Of a stretch of 14,066 nucleotides of DNA, positions 1 through 6,735 are shown one piece after another. Position numbers and translations under genes: made by a program. Source of the DNA: an uncultured Cloacibacillus sp. (lineage in GTDB: Bacteria; Synergistota; Synergistia; Synergistales; Synergistaceae); assembly GCA_900544635.1 (NCBI GenBank), contig UQVV01000025.1, positions 1 through 14,066 on the forward strand, written 5' to 3'. Below the pieces are notes generated by a model. That model worked only from the letters and a program-made list of their open reading frames with translations. It did no database searches and was not told the origin of the DNA. How positions within the stretch are numbered: position 1 is the first letter of the stretch; each line of letters opens with the position of its first letter.

Positions 1-768
1 CGCGCCGATGTCCCAGAGCACGGAGTCCTCCGACAGGCCGAGCTTCGCAAGGACGGCGGCGCGCACCTCCTCGCGCGTCATCGGCACCTTCGTGCGGATG
101 AAATCCTCGTCGCGCGGCAGAAGCTTCGGCTCGGGCGACGGGTTCGGGTTGACGGCGAGCACTATCGACAAGCCGTCGAAATCCATGCCCGCGAGCTCGG
201 AGGGCCGCCCGCGCGTTATTTTCTTGTCCGCGTAGCTGAGCCGCTCGCCGACTGTGACGTTCACGTGGTCTAGGCCGCGCGATGCGAGCAGCGAGCAGAA
301 CCAGCGCGGGGTCTTGTCCGTGCCGCAGAAGAAGGCCGTCGTCCTGTTCCGGTCGACCGTGGTCAGCACCTTCGCTTCGCTGATGCCGCGCCCGTGGCCC
401 GAAAGTATCCTCACGCTCTCCCAGGTCTCCGCGGCTTCGGCGCAGAGGCTCTGCAGCGAGCTTACGCCAGGAAGCACCTCGAGCGCCGCGTGCGGGAAGC
501 GCTTCTTCAAAAGCGGCATGAGGCTGTAAATCCCCGGGTCGCCCGAGACTATCACGGCCACGTCGCCGAGCTCGAGCTCGCGCTCTATCGCGGCGAAGGT
601 CTCGTCGAATCCGCGCAGCGGCACGAGCTTCGCGCACTTCGCTGCGAGCGCCGCGTGGCGCGGCGCGGCGACGGCGCAGCGGCAGCGCGCTATCGTCTCC
701 GAGGCCGCGAGCGTGAGCTGCGACGGGTCGCCCGGCCCCGCTCCTATAACGTAAAGTCTGTTCGTCAT
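1..768 (-). CDS. cbiET: CbiE-CbiT fusion (cobalt-precorrin-7 C5-methyltransferase / cobalt-precorrin-6B C15-methyltransferase), partial
   Basis: The reading frame runs from ATG at 768 out of the window at position 1, giving 256 codons. Residues 1-210 form a tetrapyrrole (SAM-dependent) methylase domain of the CbiE type: N-terminal GAGPGDP (residues 9-15), SGDPGIYSL (75-83) and LPGVSS (99-104). After a linker (about 211-225) the sequence VPMTREEVRAAVLAKLGL begins a CbiT domain. It reaches the first SAM-binding motif (WDIGA, 252-256) where the window ends. The fused arrangement corresponds to the bifunctional CobL/CbiET enzyme, which methylates C5 and C15 of the corrin ring and decarboxylates the C12 acetate in the cytoplasm. 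A GGAGG overlapping the end of cbiD supports the start; the gap to cbiD is 12 bp. Only the C-terminal CbiT part is missing, because of the window edge. The fusion call is firm; the exact corrinoid intermediates are family knowledge. Confidence 0.93.
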   Translation of the reverse strand, partial: MTNRLYVIGAGPGDPSQLTLAASETIARCRCAVAAPRHAALAAKCAKLVPLRGFDETFAAIERELELGDVAVIVSGDPGIYSLMPLLKKRFPHAALEVLPGVSSLQSLCAEAAETWESVRILSGHGRGISEAKVLTTVDRNRTTAFFCGTDKTPRWFCSLLASRGLDHVNVTVGERLSYADKKITRGRPSELAGMDFDGLSIVLAVNPNPSPEPKLLPRDEDFIRTKVPMTREEVRAAVLAKLGLSEDSVLWDIGA

Positions 769-780
769 CGCGCGCGCCTC

Positions 781-1872
781 CTAATTTATCTTTCTCAGCT
801 CCGCGGCGAGCGCATCCGCGTTTTCGCTCTCGCCGAGGATTTTTCCGTCGTTGTCTATGTAGGCCGCCTCGACCGGCATTTCGCCGAACGACCTGTCGGT
901 GCAGCGCTTCGCCGTAATCTGCGCGAGCGTCGTCCAGAGGCGGTCGAGGCCGTTGTCCGCGACGATGCGCATCGCGTTCTCGGTCGTCATGCACTCGTAA
1001 AGCTCGCGCACGAGCGACGCGGGCGCGCCCGCGATTGCGGCCTGAGTGCAGAGCGCTTCGAGCCGCCCGTCGCCGGTGCGGTTGTGCGTGTTGAAGCTCC
1101 CCGCCGCGACCTTGAGCAGCTTGCCCGGATGCCCGCAGAGCAGCGCGCGCTTGAAGCCGAGGCGCGCGGCCTCGTCGAGCACGTAGCCGATGTAGTTGCC
1201 GCACTGCACGACGCAGCGTCCCGAGATTTCAAGGGCCTTGCGCATCGCCTGCTCGCCGGTGTTGCCGAAGGCGACGGCGATTATTTTCTGCCCCGCCGCC
1301 GCGTGCGTGTTGAGCTCGAGCGTCAGCGACTCGAAGATCGACTCCTCGTTCATCGGGCGCACTATGCCGGTCGTCCCGAGTATCGAGATGCCGCCCGTGA
1401 CGCCGAGGCGCGGGTTGAAGGTGCGCTTCGCCGTCTCTTCGCCGCCGGGCACGGAAATCGTAACCTTCGCCGCCTGCGCGCCGATGACGGAGCGCAGAGC
1501 CTCCGTTATCATCGCGCGCGGCACGGGGTTTATCGCCGGCTCGCCGGGCGGGATTTTGAGCCCAGGCAGAGTCACCGTGCCGACGCCTTCGCCGCCGGCG
1601 AAGGTTATTTCTCCGGCCTCGCCGCCGAGCTCCACATTCGCGAGTATCAGAAGGCCGTCGGTCGCGTCGGGGTCGTCGCCCGCGTCCTTCACAACGCCGC
1701 AGCCGCGCGGCGTGTCCTGCACCGGTATCGTGAGGATGCGGCCGCCCGGCGCGGCTATCTCGACGGACTGCGGGCAGACGCCGTTGAGCAGCTTCATCGC
1801 CGCGGCCTTCGCCGCAGCCGCCGCGCACGAGCCTGTCGATATTCCTTCGCGGAGATTTTTATTGTATGCCAT
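781..1872 (-). CDS. cbiD: Cobalt-precorrin-5B C1-methyltransferase CbiD
   Basis: A 363-residue protein of the usual CbiD length. It opens with the family's conserved LREGISTGSCAAAAAKAA segment (about residues 7-24). It also has the glycine-rich GITGG-like stretch (VTGGISILGTTGIV) in the middle and CGHPGKLLKVAAG with the following NTHNRTGDGR region near residues 245-270. CbiD methylates C1 of cobalt-precorrin-5B in the anaerobic cobalamin pathway, using S-adenosylmethionine, and is a marker of the early-cobalt route. The ATG at 1872 lies inside the end of cbiC (14-bp overlap) and no clear Shine-Dalgarno precedes it, so translation is probably coupled to cbiC. cbiET follows 12 bp downstream. 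Nothing looks damaged. Identification is by recognisable conserved segments rather than an alignment. Confidence 0.95.
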   Translation of the reverse strand: MAYNKNLREGISTGSCAAAAAKAAAMKLLNGVCPQSVEIAAPGGRILTIPVQDTPRGCGVVKDAGDDPDATDGLLILANVELGGEAGEITFAGGEGVGTVTLPGLKIPPGEPAINPVPRAMITEALRSVIGAQAAKVTISVPGGEETAKRTFNPRLGVTGGISILGTTGIVRPMNEESIFESLTLELNTHAAAGQKIIAVAFGNTGEQAMRKALEISGRCVVQCGNYIGYVLDEAARLGFKRALLCGHPGKLLKVAAGSFNTHNRTGDGRLEALCTQAAIAGAPASLVRELYECMTTENAMRIVADNGLDRLWTTLAQITAKRCTDRSFGEMPVEAAYIDNDGKILGESENADALAAELRKIN

Positions 1873-2467
1873 AGAGCAAAGCGTTCACTATCGCAGAGGC
1901 GACCGTCGAGCCGCCCTTGCGTCCCATCGCCGCGATATACGGAACATCGGTGCGCACGAGCAGCTCCTTCGACTCGACGACGTTGACGAAGCCGACCGGC
2001 ACGCCGATGACGAGCGAGGGCTTCGCGCGCCCTTCCTTCACGAGCTCGCAGAGCCGTATCAGCGCGGTCGGCGCGTTGCCTATCGCGAAGATAGCGTCCG
2101 GCGTTTTCTCCGCGGCGATCTCCATGCTCACGACGGCGCGCGTCACTCCGCGCGCGAGCGCCGCCTCGCGCACTTCCTTCTCCGCCATGCGGCAGACGAC
2201 CTCGACGCCGAAGCGCGCGGCCGAGGTTTTATTTATCCCCGCGGCCGCCATGTTCGTGTCCGTCACGACGGCGCAGCCCGCGGCGAGCGCGCGGCGCGCG
2301 CGTTCCACGGCTCCGTCGGAGAAGCGCAGATTCTTCACGAAATCGAAGTCCGCCGTCGTGTGGACGACGCGCTTGACTATCGGAAGGTTCTCCGCGGGGC
2401 CGTTCCACGGCCCCATCTCCGCGCCGATTATCCTCATGCTTTCCTGTTCTATCTCTTCGGGTCTCAT
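1859..2467 (-). CDS. cbiC: Cobalt-precorrin-8 methylmutase CbiC
   Basis: A 202-residue protein matching the CbiC/CobH family in length and content. It has RIIGAEMGPW near the N-terminus, then VKRVVHTTADFDF holding the family's catalytic-type histidine (His36 here). These are followed by TDTNMAAAGINK, AIGNAPTALIRLCEL and the C-terminal VIGVPVGFVNVVESKELL and AAMGRKGGSTVASAIVNALL. The enzyme moves the methyl group from C11 to C12 to give cobyrinate in the cytoplasm. An in-frame GTG exists at 2476, but GAGGTG at 2474-2479 is a Shine-Dalgarno six bases before the ATG at 2467, so I chose the ATG. The 3' end overlaps cbiD by 14 bp; the upstream membrane-protein gene ends 27 bp away. Its place in the riboswitch-led operon fits its function. 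Confidence 0.95.
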   Translation of the reverse strand: MRPEEIEQESMRIIGAEMGPWNGPAENLPIVKRVVHTTADFDFVKNLRFSDGAVERARRALAAGCAVVTDTNMAAAGINKTSAARFGVEVVCRMAEKEVREAALARGVTRAVVSMEIAAEKTPDAIFAIGNAPTALIRLCELVKEGRAKPSLVIGVPVGFVNVVESKELLVRTDVPYIAAMGRKGGSTVASAIVNALLYGIQ

Positions 2468-2473
2468 TATGAA

Positions 2474-2479
2474 CACCTC
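2474..2479 (-). promoter_or_regulatory. Ribosome binding site deciding the cbiC start
   Basis: GAGGTG on the minus strand sits six bases upstream of ATG 2467. The alternative GTG start at 2476 lies within this motif, so it cannot be the start served by it. Confidence 0.6.
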
Positions 2480-2494
2480 ACGTCCGTCACATTT

Positions 2495-3400
2495 TTACAT
2501 AGCTTCCGCGATGAGCGGGAGCGCCGCGGCGGCGAGCGTTATCAGGGCGAAGAACGACGTCGTCGCGAAGTTCCAGAAGAGCAGCTCCTTCGCCGCCTCT
2601 TTGGAGAAAAGTCCGAAATAATATCCCGCGTTCGCGCGGAAGAGCCGCGTCACGATGCCGAGACTGTTGCCGAAGAGCAGCGCGAATACCGCCTGCGCCA
2701 CAGTCAGGTCGCCCGCCGCGAGGCTTCCGCCCGCGAGCGCGAGCGCCGCCGAAACGTGCGCTATCGACGCCGCCGCGACAGTCAGCCCCGCAAGCGGCAG
2801 GAACGCCGTGCCGCCGAGCAGCCACGAGCGGAGCGCCTCCTCGGCCCACGGCACGAGCGCGTAGGCGACGCCGTAGAAGAACCACGCTATCGGCAGAGTC
2901 TTGAGCATCCGCTTGCCAAACTTCACCTTGCGCGCGGAGCCCGCGGCCTCCTCCGTTATCTCGCCGCTCTCGCCCTCGCCGCGCTTGAGTATCGCGGCGA
3001 GCAGCACGAAGCGCGCCGCGCTGCGCGCGAGCAGCGTCGCGCCGAATATCGCGCCCGGCAGCCCCGCGAGCGAGACAGCCATAACCATCGTCGACGGCCA
3101 GCGGTGCAGGTAGGCCGGGAAGGAGAGCATCAGCGTCCCCCACTTCGCGGGGCGTTCGCCGATACGCCCTTCGTTCAGCGCCGATGCGATGAACGCCGCG
3201 CCGGCTTTCGCCGAGCCGAGGCTTATCGTGAGCGCCATACCGAGCACCGGCCCTATGCCAGCCCTGCGCAGGAGCGGCAGCAGACGCTTCATGAGCTTGT
3301 CCGCGAGGCCGCTGCGAAGAACGGCGAGGCCGACGGCAAGCCCGACGAGTATGTCGAAGGTGAGCCGCAGCTCGCCCCTCAGCAGGCCGCTCCAGTCCAC
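2495..3400 (-). CDS. Gate-domain (nucleoside-recognition-like) integral membrane protein of the B12 operon
   Basis: A 301-residue polytopic membrane protein with roughly eight hydrophobic segments, arranged in two halves. The first half (about residues 15-138) has GIGPVLGMALTISLGSAKAG and then NEGRIGERPAKWGTLMLSFPAYLHRWPS. The second half (about 165-298) has AASIAHVSAALALAGG and FALLFGNSLGIVTRLFRANAGYYFG. A charged cytoplasmic-type linker (140-165) separates them. The small-residue-rich pattern with conserved G, K and N recalls Gate-domain proteins (the family of SpmA/SpmB and the FeoB gate). It starts with GTG at 3400, supported by GGAGGT at 3406-3411 that overlaps the cbiL stop codon. The position between cbiL and cbiC, 3 bp from cbiL, implies a role in cobalt or corrinoid handling. 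Membrane proteins of unknown mechanism in B12 regulons have been proposed as cobalt transporters, and this may be one. I cannot assign a substrate. Confidence 0.8.
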   Translation of the reverse strand: MDWSGLLRGELRLTFDILVGLAVGLAVLRSGLADKLMKRLLPLLRRAGIGPVLGMALTISLGSAKAGAAFIASALNEGRIGERPAKWGTLMLSFPAYLHRWPSTMVMAVSLAGLPGAIFGATLLARSAARFVLLAAILKRGEGESGEITEEAAGSARKVKFGKRMLKTLPIAWFFYGVAYALVPWAEEALRSWLLGGTAFLPLAGLTVAAASIAHVSAALALAGGSLAAGDLTVAQAVFALLFGNSLGIVTRLFRANAGYYFGLFSKEAAKELLFWNFATTSFFALITLAAAALPLIAEAM

Positions 3401-3403
3401 GCG

Positions 3404-4093
3404 CTACCTCCAGAGCAGAAGGACGGAGAGATATTCCCCCGCCGCGTCGAGCGCGGCGCTTCCCTCGATTATTTTTTCGTCCGCGAGCCCCGCGTGGTCG
3501 ACGCGTATCATGCGCCGCCACGGGCCGCATGCTTCGACCGTTTCGCGCAGCGACTCTCCGAGCGCGCTCGGCTTGTAGAGCGCCGCCGAGTCCGCCGCCG
3601 CGAGCGCCTTTTTAATTTTTTCGCCGTCGCCCGTGCAGGGGATTATCGACAGCACTTCCTCCGCCATCGCGATGAACTTGCCCGCGCGCGAGGCCGCGAG
3701 CTGATGCGCCGAGATTCCCGGCACGAGCGCGAGCTCGATCTCCGGCTCTATCCTGCGCCAGACGTCGTAAAGATACGAGCCCGTCGCGTAGAGCGCCGAG
3801 TCTCCGATGACGGGCAGCGCGACGTTCTTCGCGCCCTGCCAGAGGTCACGGCACGCCTCGAGCTGTTCGAGCAGCTTCGCGTCGCGCTTTTCGGCGTCGC
3901 TGATCATCGGGAAGAGCAGCGGCAGCGTCTTCAAATCTCCGAGGTTTTCAAGCACGGCCAGCTCGGCCACTCCCGCCTTGCCGTCCTTCGCGCGCGGCAC
4001 CATGACGAGGTCCGCGTCTTTCAGCACGTTCAAGGCTCTCAGCGTCAAAAGGTCCGGCGCTCCGGGGCCGATACCGACAACAGTAAGTTTCAT
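3404..4093 (-). CDS. cbiL: Cobalt-precorrin-2 C20-methyltransferase (CbiL/CobI)
   Basis: A 229-residue SAM-dependent tetrapyrrole methylase. It begins MKLTVVGIGPGAPDLLTLRA, the nucleotide-binding loop typical of the family. VPRAKDGKAGVAE (about 32-44) is characteristic of the C20-methyltransferase branch. GDSALYATGSYLY (98-109) and LVPGISAHQLAASR (123-136) are the other two conserved cofactor or substrate loops. The enzyme methylates C20 of (cobalt-)precorrin-2, the reaction after cobalt insertion. The name cbiL is preferred over cobI because cbiD and cbiK place the pathway on the anaerobic branch. The ATG at 4093 is preceded by a GGAGAGTG-like Shine-Dalgarno that overlaps the btuF-type gene's stop, 4 bp away. 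The gene ends in GGAGGTAG, which doubles as the ribosome binding site of the next gene. Confidence 0.93.
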   Translation of the reverse strand: MKLTVVGIGPGAPDLLTLRALNVLKDADLVMVPRAKDGKAGVAELAVLENLGDLKTLPLLFPMISDAEKRDAKLLEQLEACRDLWQGAKNVALPVIGDSALYATGSYLYDVWRRIEPEIELALVPGISAHQLAASRAGKFIAMAEEVLSIIPCTGDGEKIKKALAAADSAALYKPSALGESLRETVEACGPWRRMIRVDHAGLADEKIIEGSAALDAAGEYLSVLLLWR

Positions 4094-4097
4094 GGGG

Positions 4098-4964
4098 TCA
4101 CTCTCCGTAAAATATTTTTATCAGCATTGCGCCGCCCTCTTTCAGTCCCGAGAGGGAAGGACGGCTCAGACAGTACTCCGGCACGACCGCGGCGCGCACG
4201 TTCGCGAGCGCGGAGCTCCACGGCCTCGCGCGCAGCGACGCTTCGTCGGCCGCGTTCATCGGCCCCTGCTGCACAAGGTAGACGTCGAGGCCTGAATTTA
4301 TGGTCTTGAGCGCGCGCTCAAGACCCCACGGCGCGATCGAGCTGCCGCTGCGCAGGGGCTTCGCCTCCGCCGCGGCGTTGACTCCGCCCGCAAGCTCCAC
4401 GAGATGCGCGGCCCACGAGTCGGGCGAGCAGGTGTGAAGCTCGCGCGACGTAGCTTCGACGAAGACGAGCGGCCTGCGCCCGCGCGAGGATTTCTCCGCC
4501 GCGGCGCGGATTTCGGCGCGCGCCTTCGCAAGCTCCGCGACCGCTGCGTCGGGCGAAGTCCCCGCGAGCTCCGCTATCTTCCGCAGATATTGCTCGAAGC
4601 CCTCCCACGTCGGCGGGTCTATGACCTCGACGCGCACGCCCGCGCGTTCGAGCACTTTCTTCAGTTCGGGGTTCTGGCTGTCTGCGAGCGTGCGCGTCAG
4701 CACGAGGTCGGGGCGCAGCGCGAGCAGAGCCTCCGGCCCCGCCTTCATCGAGAAGCGCGGAACGCCGGGAAGAAGCCCCTCGTTGTCGTTCTCCGATATG
4801 CCGACGAGCTTCGCGCCCGCGCCGAGCGCGACGACGTTGTCCGTGTGGCCCGGGTAGAGCGAGACGATGCGCGCGTAATTTTCCGCGCGCGCGGGAACGG
4901 CGGCGAGCGCCGCGAATATGAGGACGGAGGCGAAAATCAGAAGCCTTGCGCGGATGGGTGCCAT
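4098..4964 (-). CDS. btuF: Periplasmic binding protein of a corrinoid/iron-complex-type ABC importer (BtuF-like)
   Basis: A 288-residue exported binding protein of the BtuF/FepB cluster. Residues 1-27 form a signal peptide (arginines, hydrophobic core, then ARA before the predicted cleavage). There is no cysteine at a lipobox, so it is probably a free periplasmic protein. The mature part begins with YARIVSLYPGHTDNVVALGAGAKLVGIS, the standard start of this family. ALLALRPDLVLTRTLADSQNPELKKVLERAGVRVEVID follows, then a long helical linker (about 125-160) joining two lobes. The permease and ATPase genes lie just upstream, and the start overlaps the ATPase gene by 28 bp. AGGAGG six bases ahead supports ATG 4964. 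The ligand could be cobalamin, cobinamide or another metal-tetrapyrrole. The operon favours a cobalt-containing tetrapyrrole, but the sequence alone does not settle it. Confidence 0.87.
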   Translation of the reverse strand: MAPIRARLLIFASVLIFAALAAVPARAENYARIVSLYPGHTDNVVALGAGAKLVGISENDNEGLLPGVPRFSMKAGPEALLALRPDLVLTRTLADSQNPELKKVLERAGVRVEVIDPPTWEGFEQYLRKIAELAGTSPDAAVAELAKARAEIRAAAEKSSRGRRPLVFVEATSRELHTCSPDSWAAHLVELAGGVNAAAEAKPLRSGSSIAPWGLERALKTINSGLDVYLVQQGPMNAADEASLRARPWSSALANVRAAVVPEYCLSRPSLSGLKEGGAMLIKIFYGE

Positions 4965-5713
4965 GCGCGTCCTCCTTCCTCCGACGTGTATTTTTTGAAT
5001 TCTATGCCGTAGAGCGGGCCGAGCACTTTTTCGTCGAGCTCCGAGGCCGCGCCCTGCGAGGCGAGCGCGCCGCCGCGCAGCGCGATGTAGCGGTCGGAGA
5101 ACGGTATCGCGGCGTTCAGGTCGTGCGCCGCGACGACGACGGTTTTGCCGCGCGCCGCAAGCTCGCGGAGAATGGAAAAAATCCGCACCGACTGGCTCGG
5201 GTCGAGCGCCGAGGTCGGCTCGTCGAGCAGGAATATATCGGGGTCCTGCGCGAGCGCGACGGCGATATATACTCGCTGCTGCTCGCCGCCCGAAAGCTCC
5301 GAGGCGCGGCGGAAGAGCAGGTGCGAGACGCCCGCGCGTTCGGCCGCGTCGAGCACCGCCGCGTCGTCTTCTGCGTTCAGCTTCGAGAAGAGGCCGCAGT
5401 AGGGCAGGCGGCCCATCGCGATCACTTCGTAGACTGTGAAGGGCGACGAGATTTTCGTCTGCTGCGGCACGAAGCCGACTGCACGGCCGAATTCCGCGCG
5501 CGACATCGAGCGCAGCTCGCGCCCTTCGAGCTCCGCGCTTCCGCGGTAGCCGACGACGCCGCCGAGAAGCTTCAGCAGCGTGCTCTTGCCGCTGCCGTTC
5601 GGCCCGATGAGCGCCGTCAGAGCGCCGCGCTCGACGCTCGCGGAAAATCCGCTCAGTATGTCCTTGCCGCCGTAGCCGCAGGAGACGGAGTCGAGCACGA
5701 AAGCGCCGCTCAC
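4937..5713 (-). CDS. btuD: ABC importer ATP-binding subunit (BtuD-like)
   Basis: A 258-residue ATPase of the iron-siderophore/B12 importer class. It has all the expected motifs: Walker A GPNGSGKST (37-45), Q-loop FVPQQ (81-85), signature LSGGEQQR (140-147), Walker B FLLDEP (161-166), D-loop SALD and H-loop histidine 197 in AAHDLN. It powers import through the adjacent permease. The frame stays open upstream to 6160 without a homologous N-terminus. The start is GTG 5713, whose GTGA overlaps the permease stop codon by 4 bp and which has GGAGG eight bases ahead. The C-terminal tail after residue 235 overlaps the next gene's start (28 bp). It forms a transporter with the genes on both sides. Substrate specificity rests with the binding protein and permease. 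Confidence 0.93.
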   Translation of the reverse strand: MSGAFVLDSVSCGYGGKDILSGFSASVERGALTALIGPNGSGKSTLLKLLGGVVGYRGSAELEGRELRSMSRAEFGRAVGFVPQQTKISSPFTVYEVIAMGRLPYCGLFSKLNAEDDAAVLDAAERAGVSHLLFRRASELSGGEQQRVYIAVALAQDPDIFLLDEPTSALDPSQSVRIFSILRELAARGKTVVVAAHDLNAAIPFSDRYIALRGGALASQGAASELDEKVLGPLYGIEFKKYTSEEGGRAWHPSAQGF

Positions 5714-6732
5714 GCCGCGCGCCTCCTTCCCGCGAGTATCCAGCAGAAGAACGGCCCGCCGATGAGCGCCGTTATGACGCCGACGGGAAGCTCGCCCATC
5801 CTCTGCGCGAGGCCGTCCGCCGCCGAGAGCAGCAGAGCGCCGCCGAGGAAGCTGAATACGAGCAGCGGGCGGCTCGCCGGGCCGATGAGCGTGCGCAGCA
5901 GGTGCGGCACGACGAGGCCGACAAAGCCGATGATTCCGAAGCAGCTGACCGCAAGCGCGGTCGCAATAGAAGCGAAGAACAAAAGCGTGCGGCGCAGCTT
6001 CCGCTCGTCTACGCCGAGCAGCTCGCCGCGCCCTTCGCCGAGCGAGACGGCGTCGAGCTGCCGCCCGTAAACGAAGGCCGGGACGAAGACGAAGGCCGCG
6101 CCGGCCCACGCCATGAGCGCCGACGCGGGCGACGCGCCAGAGAGGCTGCCCATGAGCCAAAGCACGATGGCGCCGAGCTTGTCGTCTGCGATAGCTTTAA
6201 GGAAGGTCACGCCGGCCGAGAGCACGGCGTTGGTAATTATTCCGGCGAGCACGATGTAGGCCCCGCCGCCTCCGCTGCGCCACGCGATGACGCCGACGAG
6301 CCAGAGCGCGAAGAGCGCGCCCGCGAAGGCCGCGGGCGTCACGGCGAACGAGCCGAAGAAAAATCCGAGCGCTCCGCCGAAGGCCGCGCCCGAGGCTATG
6401 CCGAGGGTGTAGGGCTCGGCGAGCGGGTTCGCGAGCAAACCCTGAAGCACGACGCCAGATACCGCGAGCAGCCCGCCTGCCCCCGCCGCGGCGAGAAATC
6501 TCGGCAGCCGCACGGAGCGGACGACGAGAGCCTCGGGCGAAGACAAGTCCTCGCCCGAGAGGAACGGAGAGATGAGCTCCGCGATGCGCGCGAGCGGGAT
6601 AGCCCACTCGCCCTGCGTGATGCGCCATACCGCGGTGAGCGCGAGCAGCGAAAGCAGGACGAGCGCGAGCTTCGTCCGCTTCCCCGCCGTCTCTTTACGG
6701 TATTCCAGCAGATCGCGCGCGGAGCCTTCCAT
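5710..6732 (-). CDS. btuC: FecCD-family ABC importer permease (BtuC-like)
   Basis: A 340-residue inner-membrane permease of the usual length, with about nine to ten membrane segments. The first is at residues 21-38. Family-typical features include VRLPRFLAAAGAGGLLAVSGVVLQGLLANPLAEPYTLGIASGAAFG (about 72-117), GVIAWRSGGGGAYIVLAGI, LWLMGSLSGAS, and the coupling-helix area GFVGLVVPHLLRTLIGPASR near 270-290. The C-terminus is LPVGVITALIGGPFFCWIL. Two copies of this protein should form the pore for the adjacent ATPase and binding protein. The ATG at 6732 lies 3 bp after the cbiK stop with no strong Shine-Dalgarno, suggesting translation coupled to cbiK. The end overlaps the ATPase gene by 4 bp. 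The family imports corrinoids, haem or ferric siderophores; the B12 operon favours the first. Confidence 0.92.
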   Translation of the reverse strand: MEGSARDLLEYRKETAGKRTKLALVLLSLLALTAVWRITQGEWAIPLARIAELISPFLSGEDLSSPEALVVRSVRLPRFLAAAGAGGLLAVSGVVLQGLLANPLAEPYTLGIASGAAFGGALGFFFGSFAVTPAAFAGALFALWLVGVIAWRSGGGGAYIVLAGIITNAVLSAGVTFLKAIADDKLGAIVLWLMGSLSGASPASALMAWAGAAFVFVPAFVYGRQLDAVSLGEGRGELLGVDERKLRRTLLFFASIATALAVSCFGIIGFVGLVVPHLLRTLIGPASRPLLVFSFLGGALLLSAADGLAQRMGELPVGVITALIGGPFFCWILAGRRRAA

Positions 6733-6735
6733 AGT

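Noticed and set aside
394..1986. A 530-codon plus-strand open frame
   Set aside because: It is antisense to cbiET and cbiD, has low-complexity Arg/Ala composition and no recognisable domain.
1196..4309. A plus-strand open frame of more than 1000 codons
   Set aside because: It runs antisense to cbiD, cbiC, the Gate-domain gene, cbiL and part of the binding-protein gene. Its product is arginine-rich and without family features. Long antisense frames are expected from GC-rich codon use.
5714..6160. N-terminal extension of the ABC ATPase
   Set aside because: The extension overlaps the permease gene in another frame and is Arg/Ala-rich. Homology starts at the GTG at 5713 with its own GGAGG.
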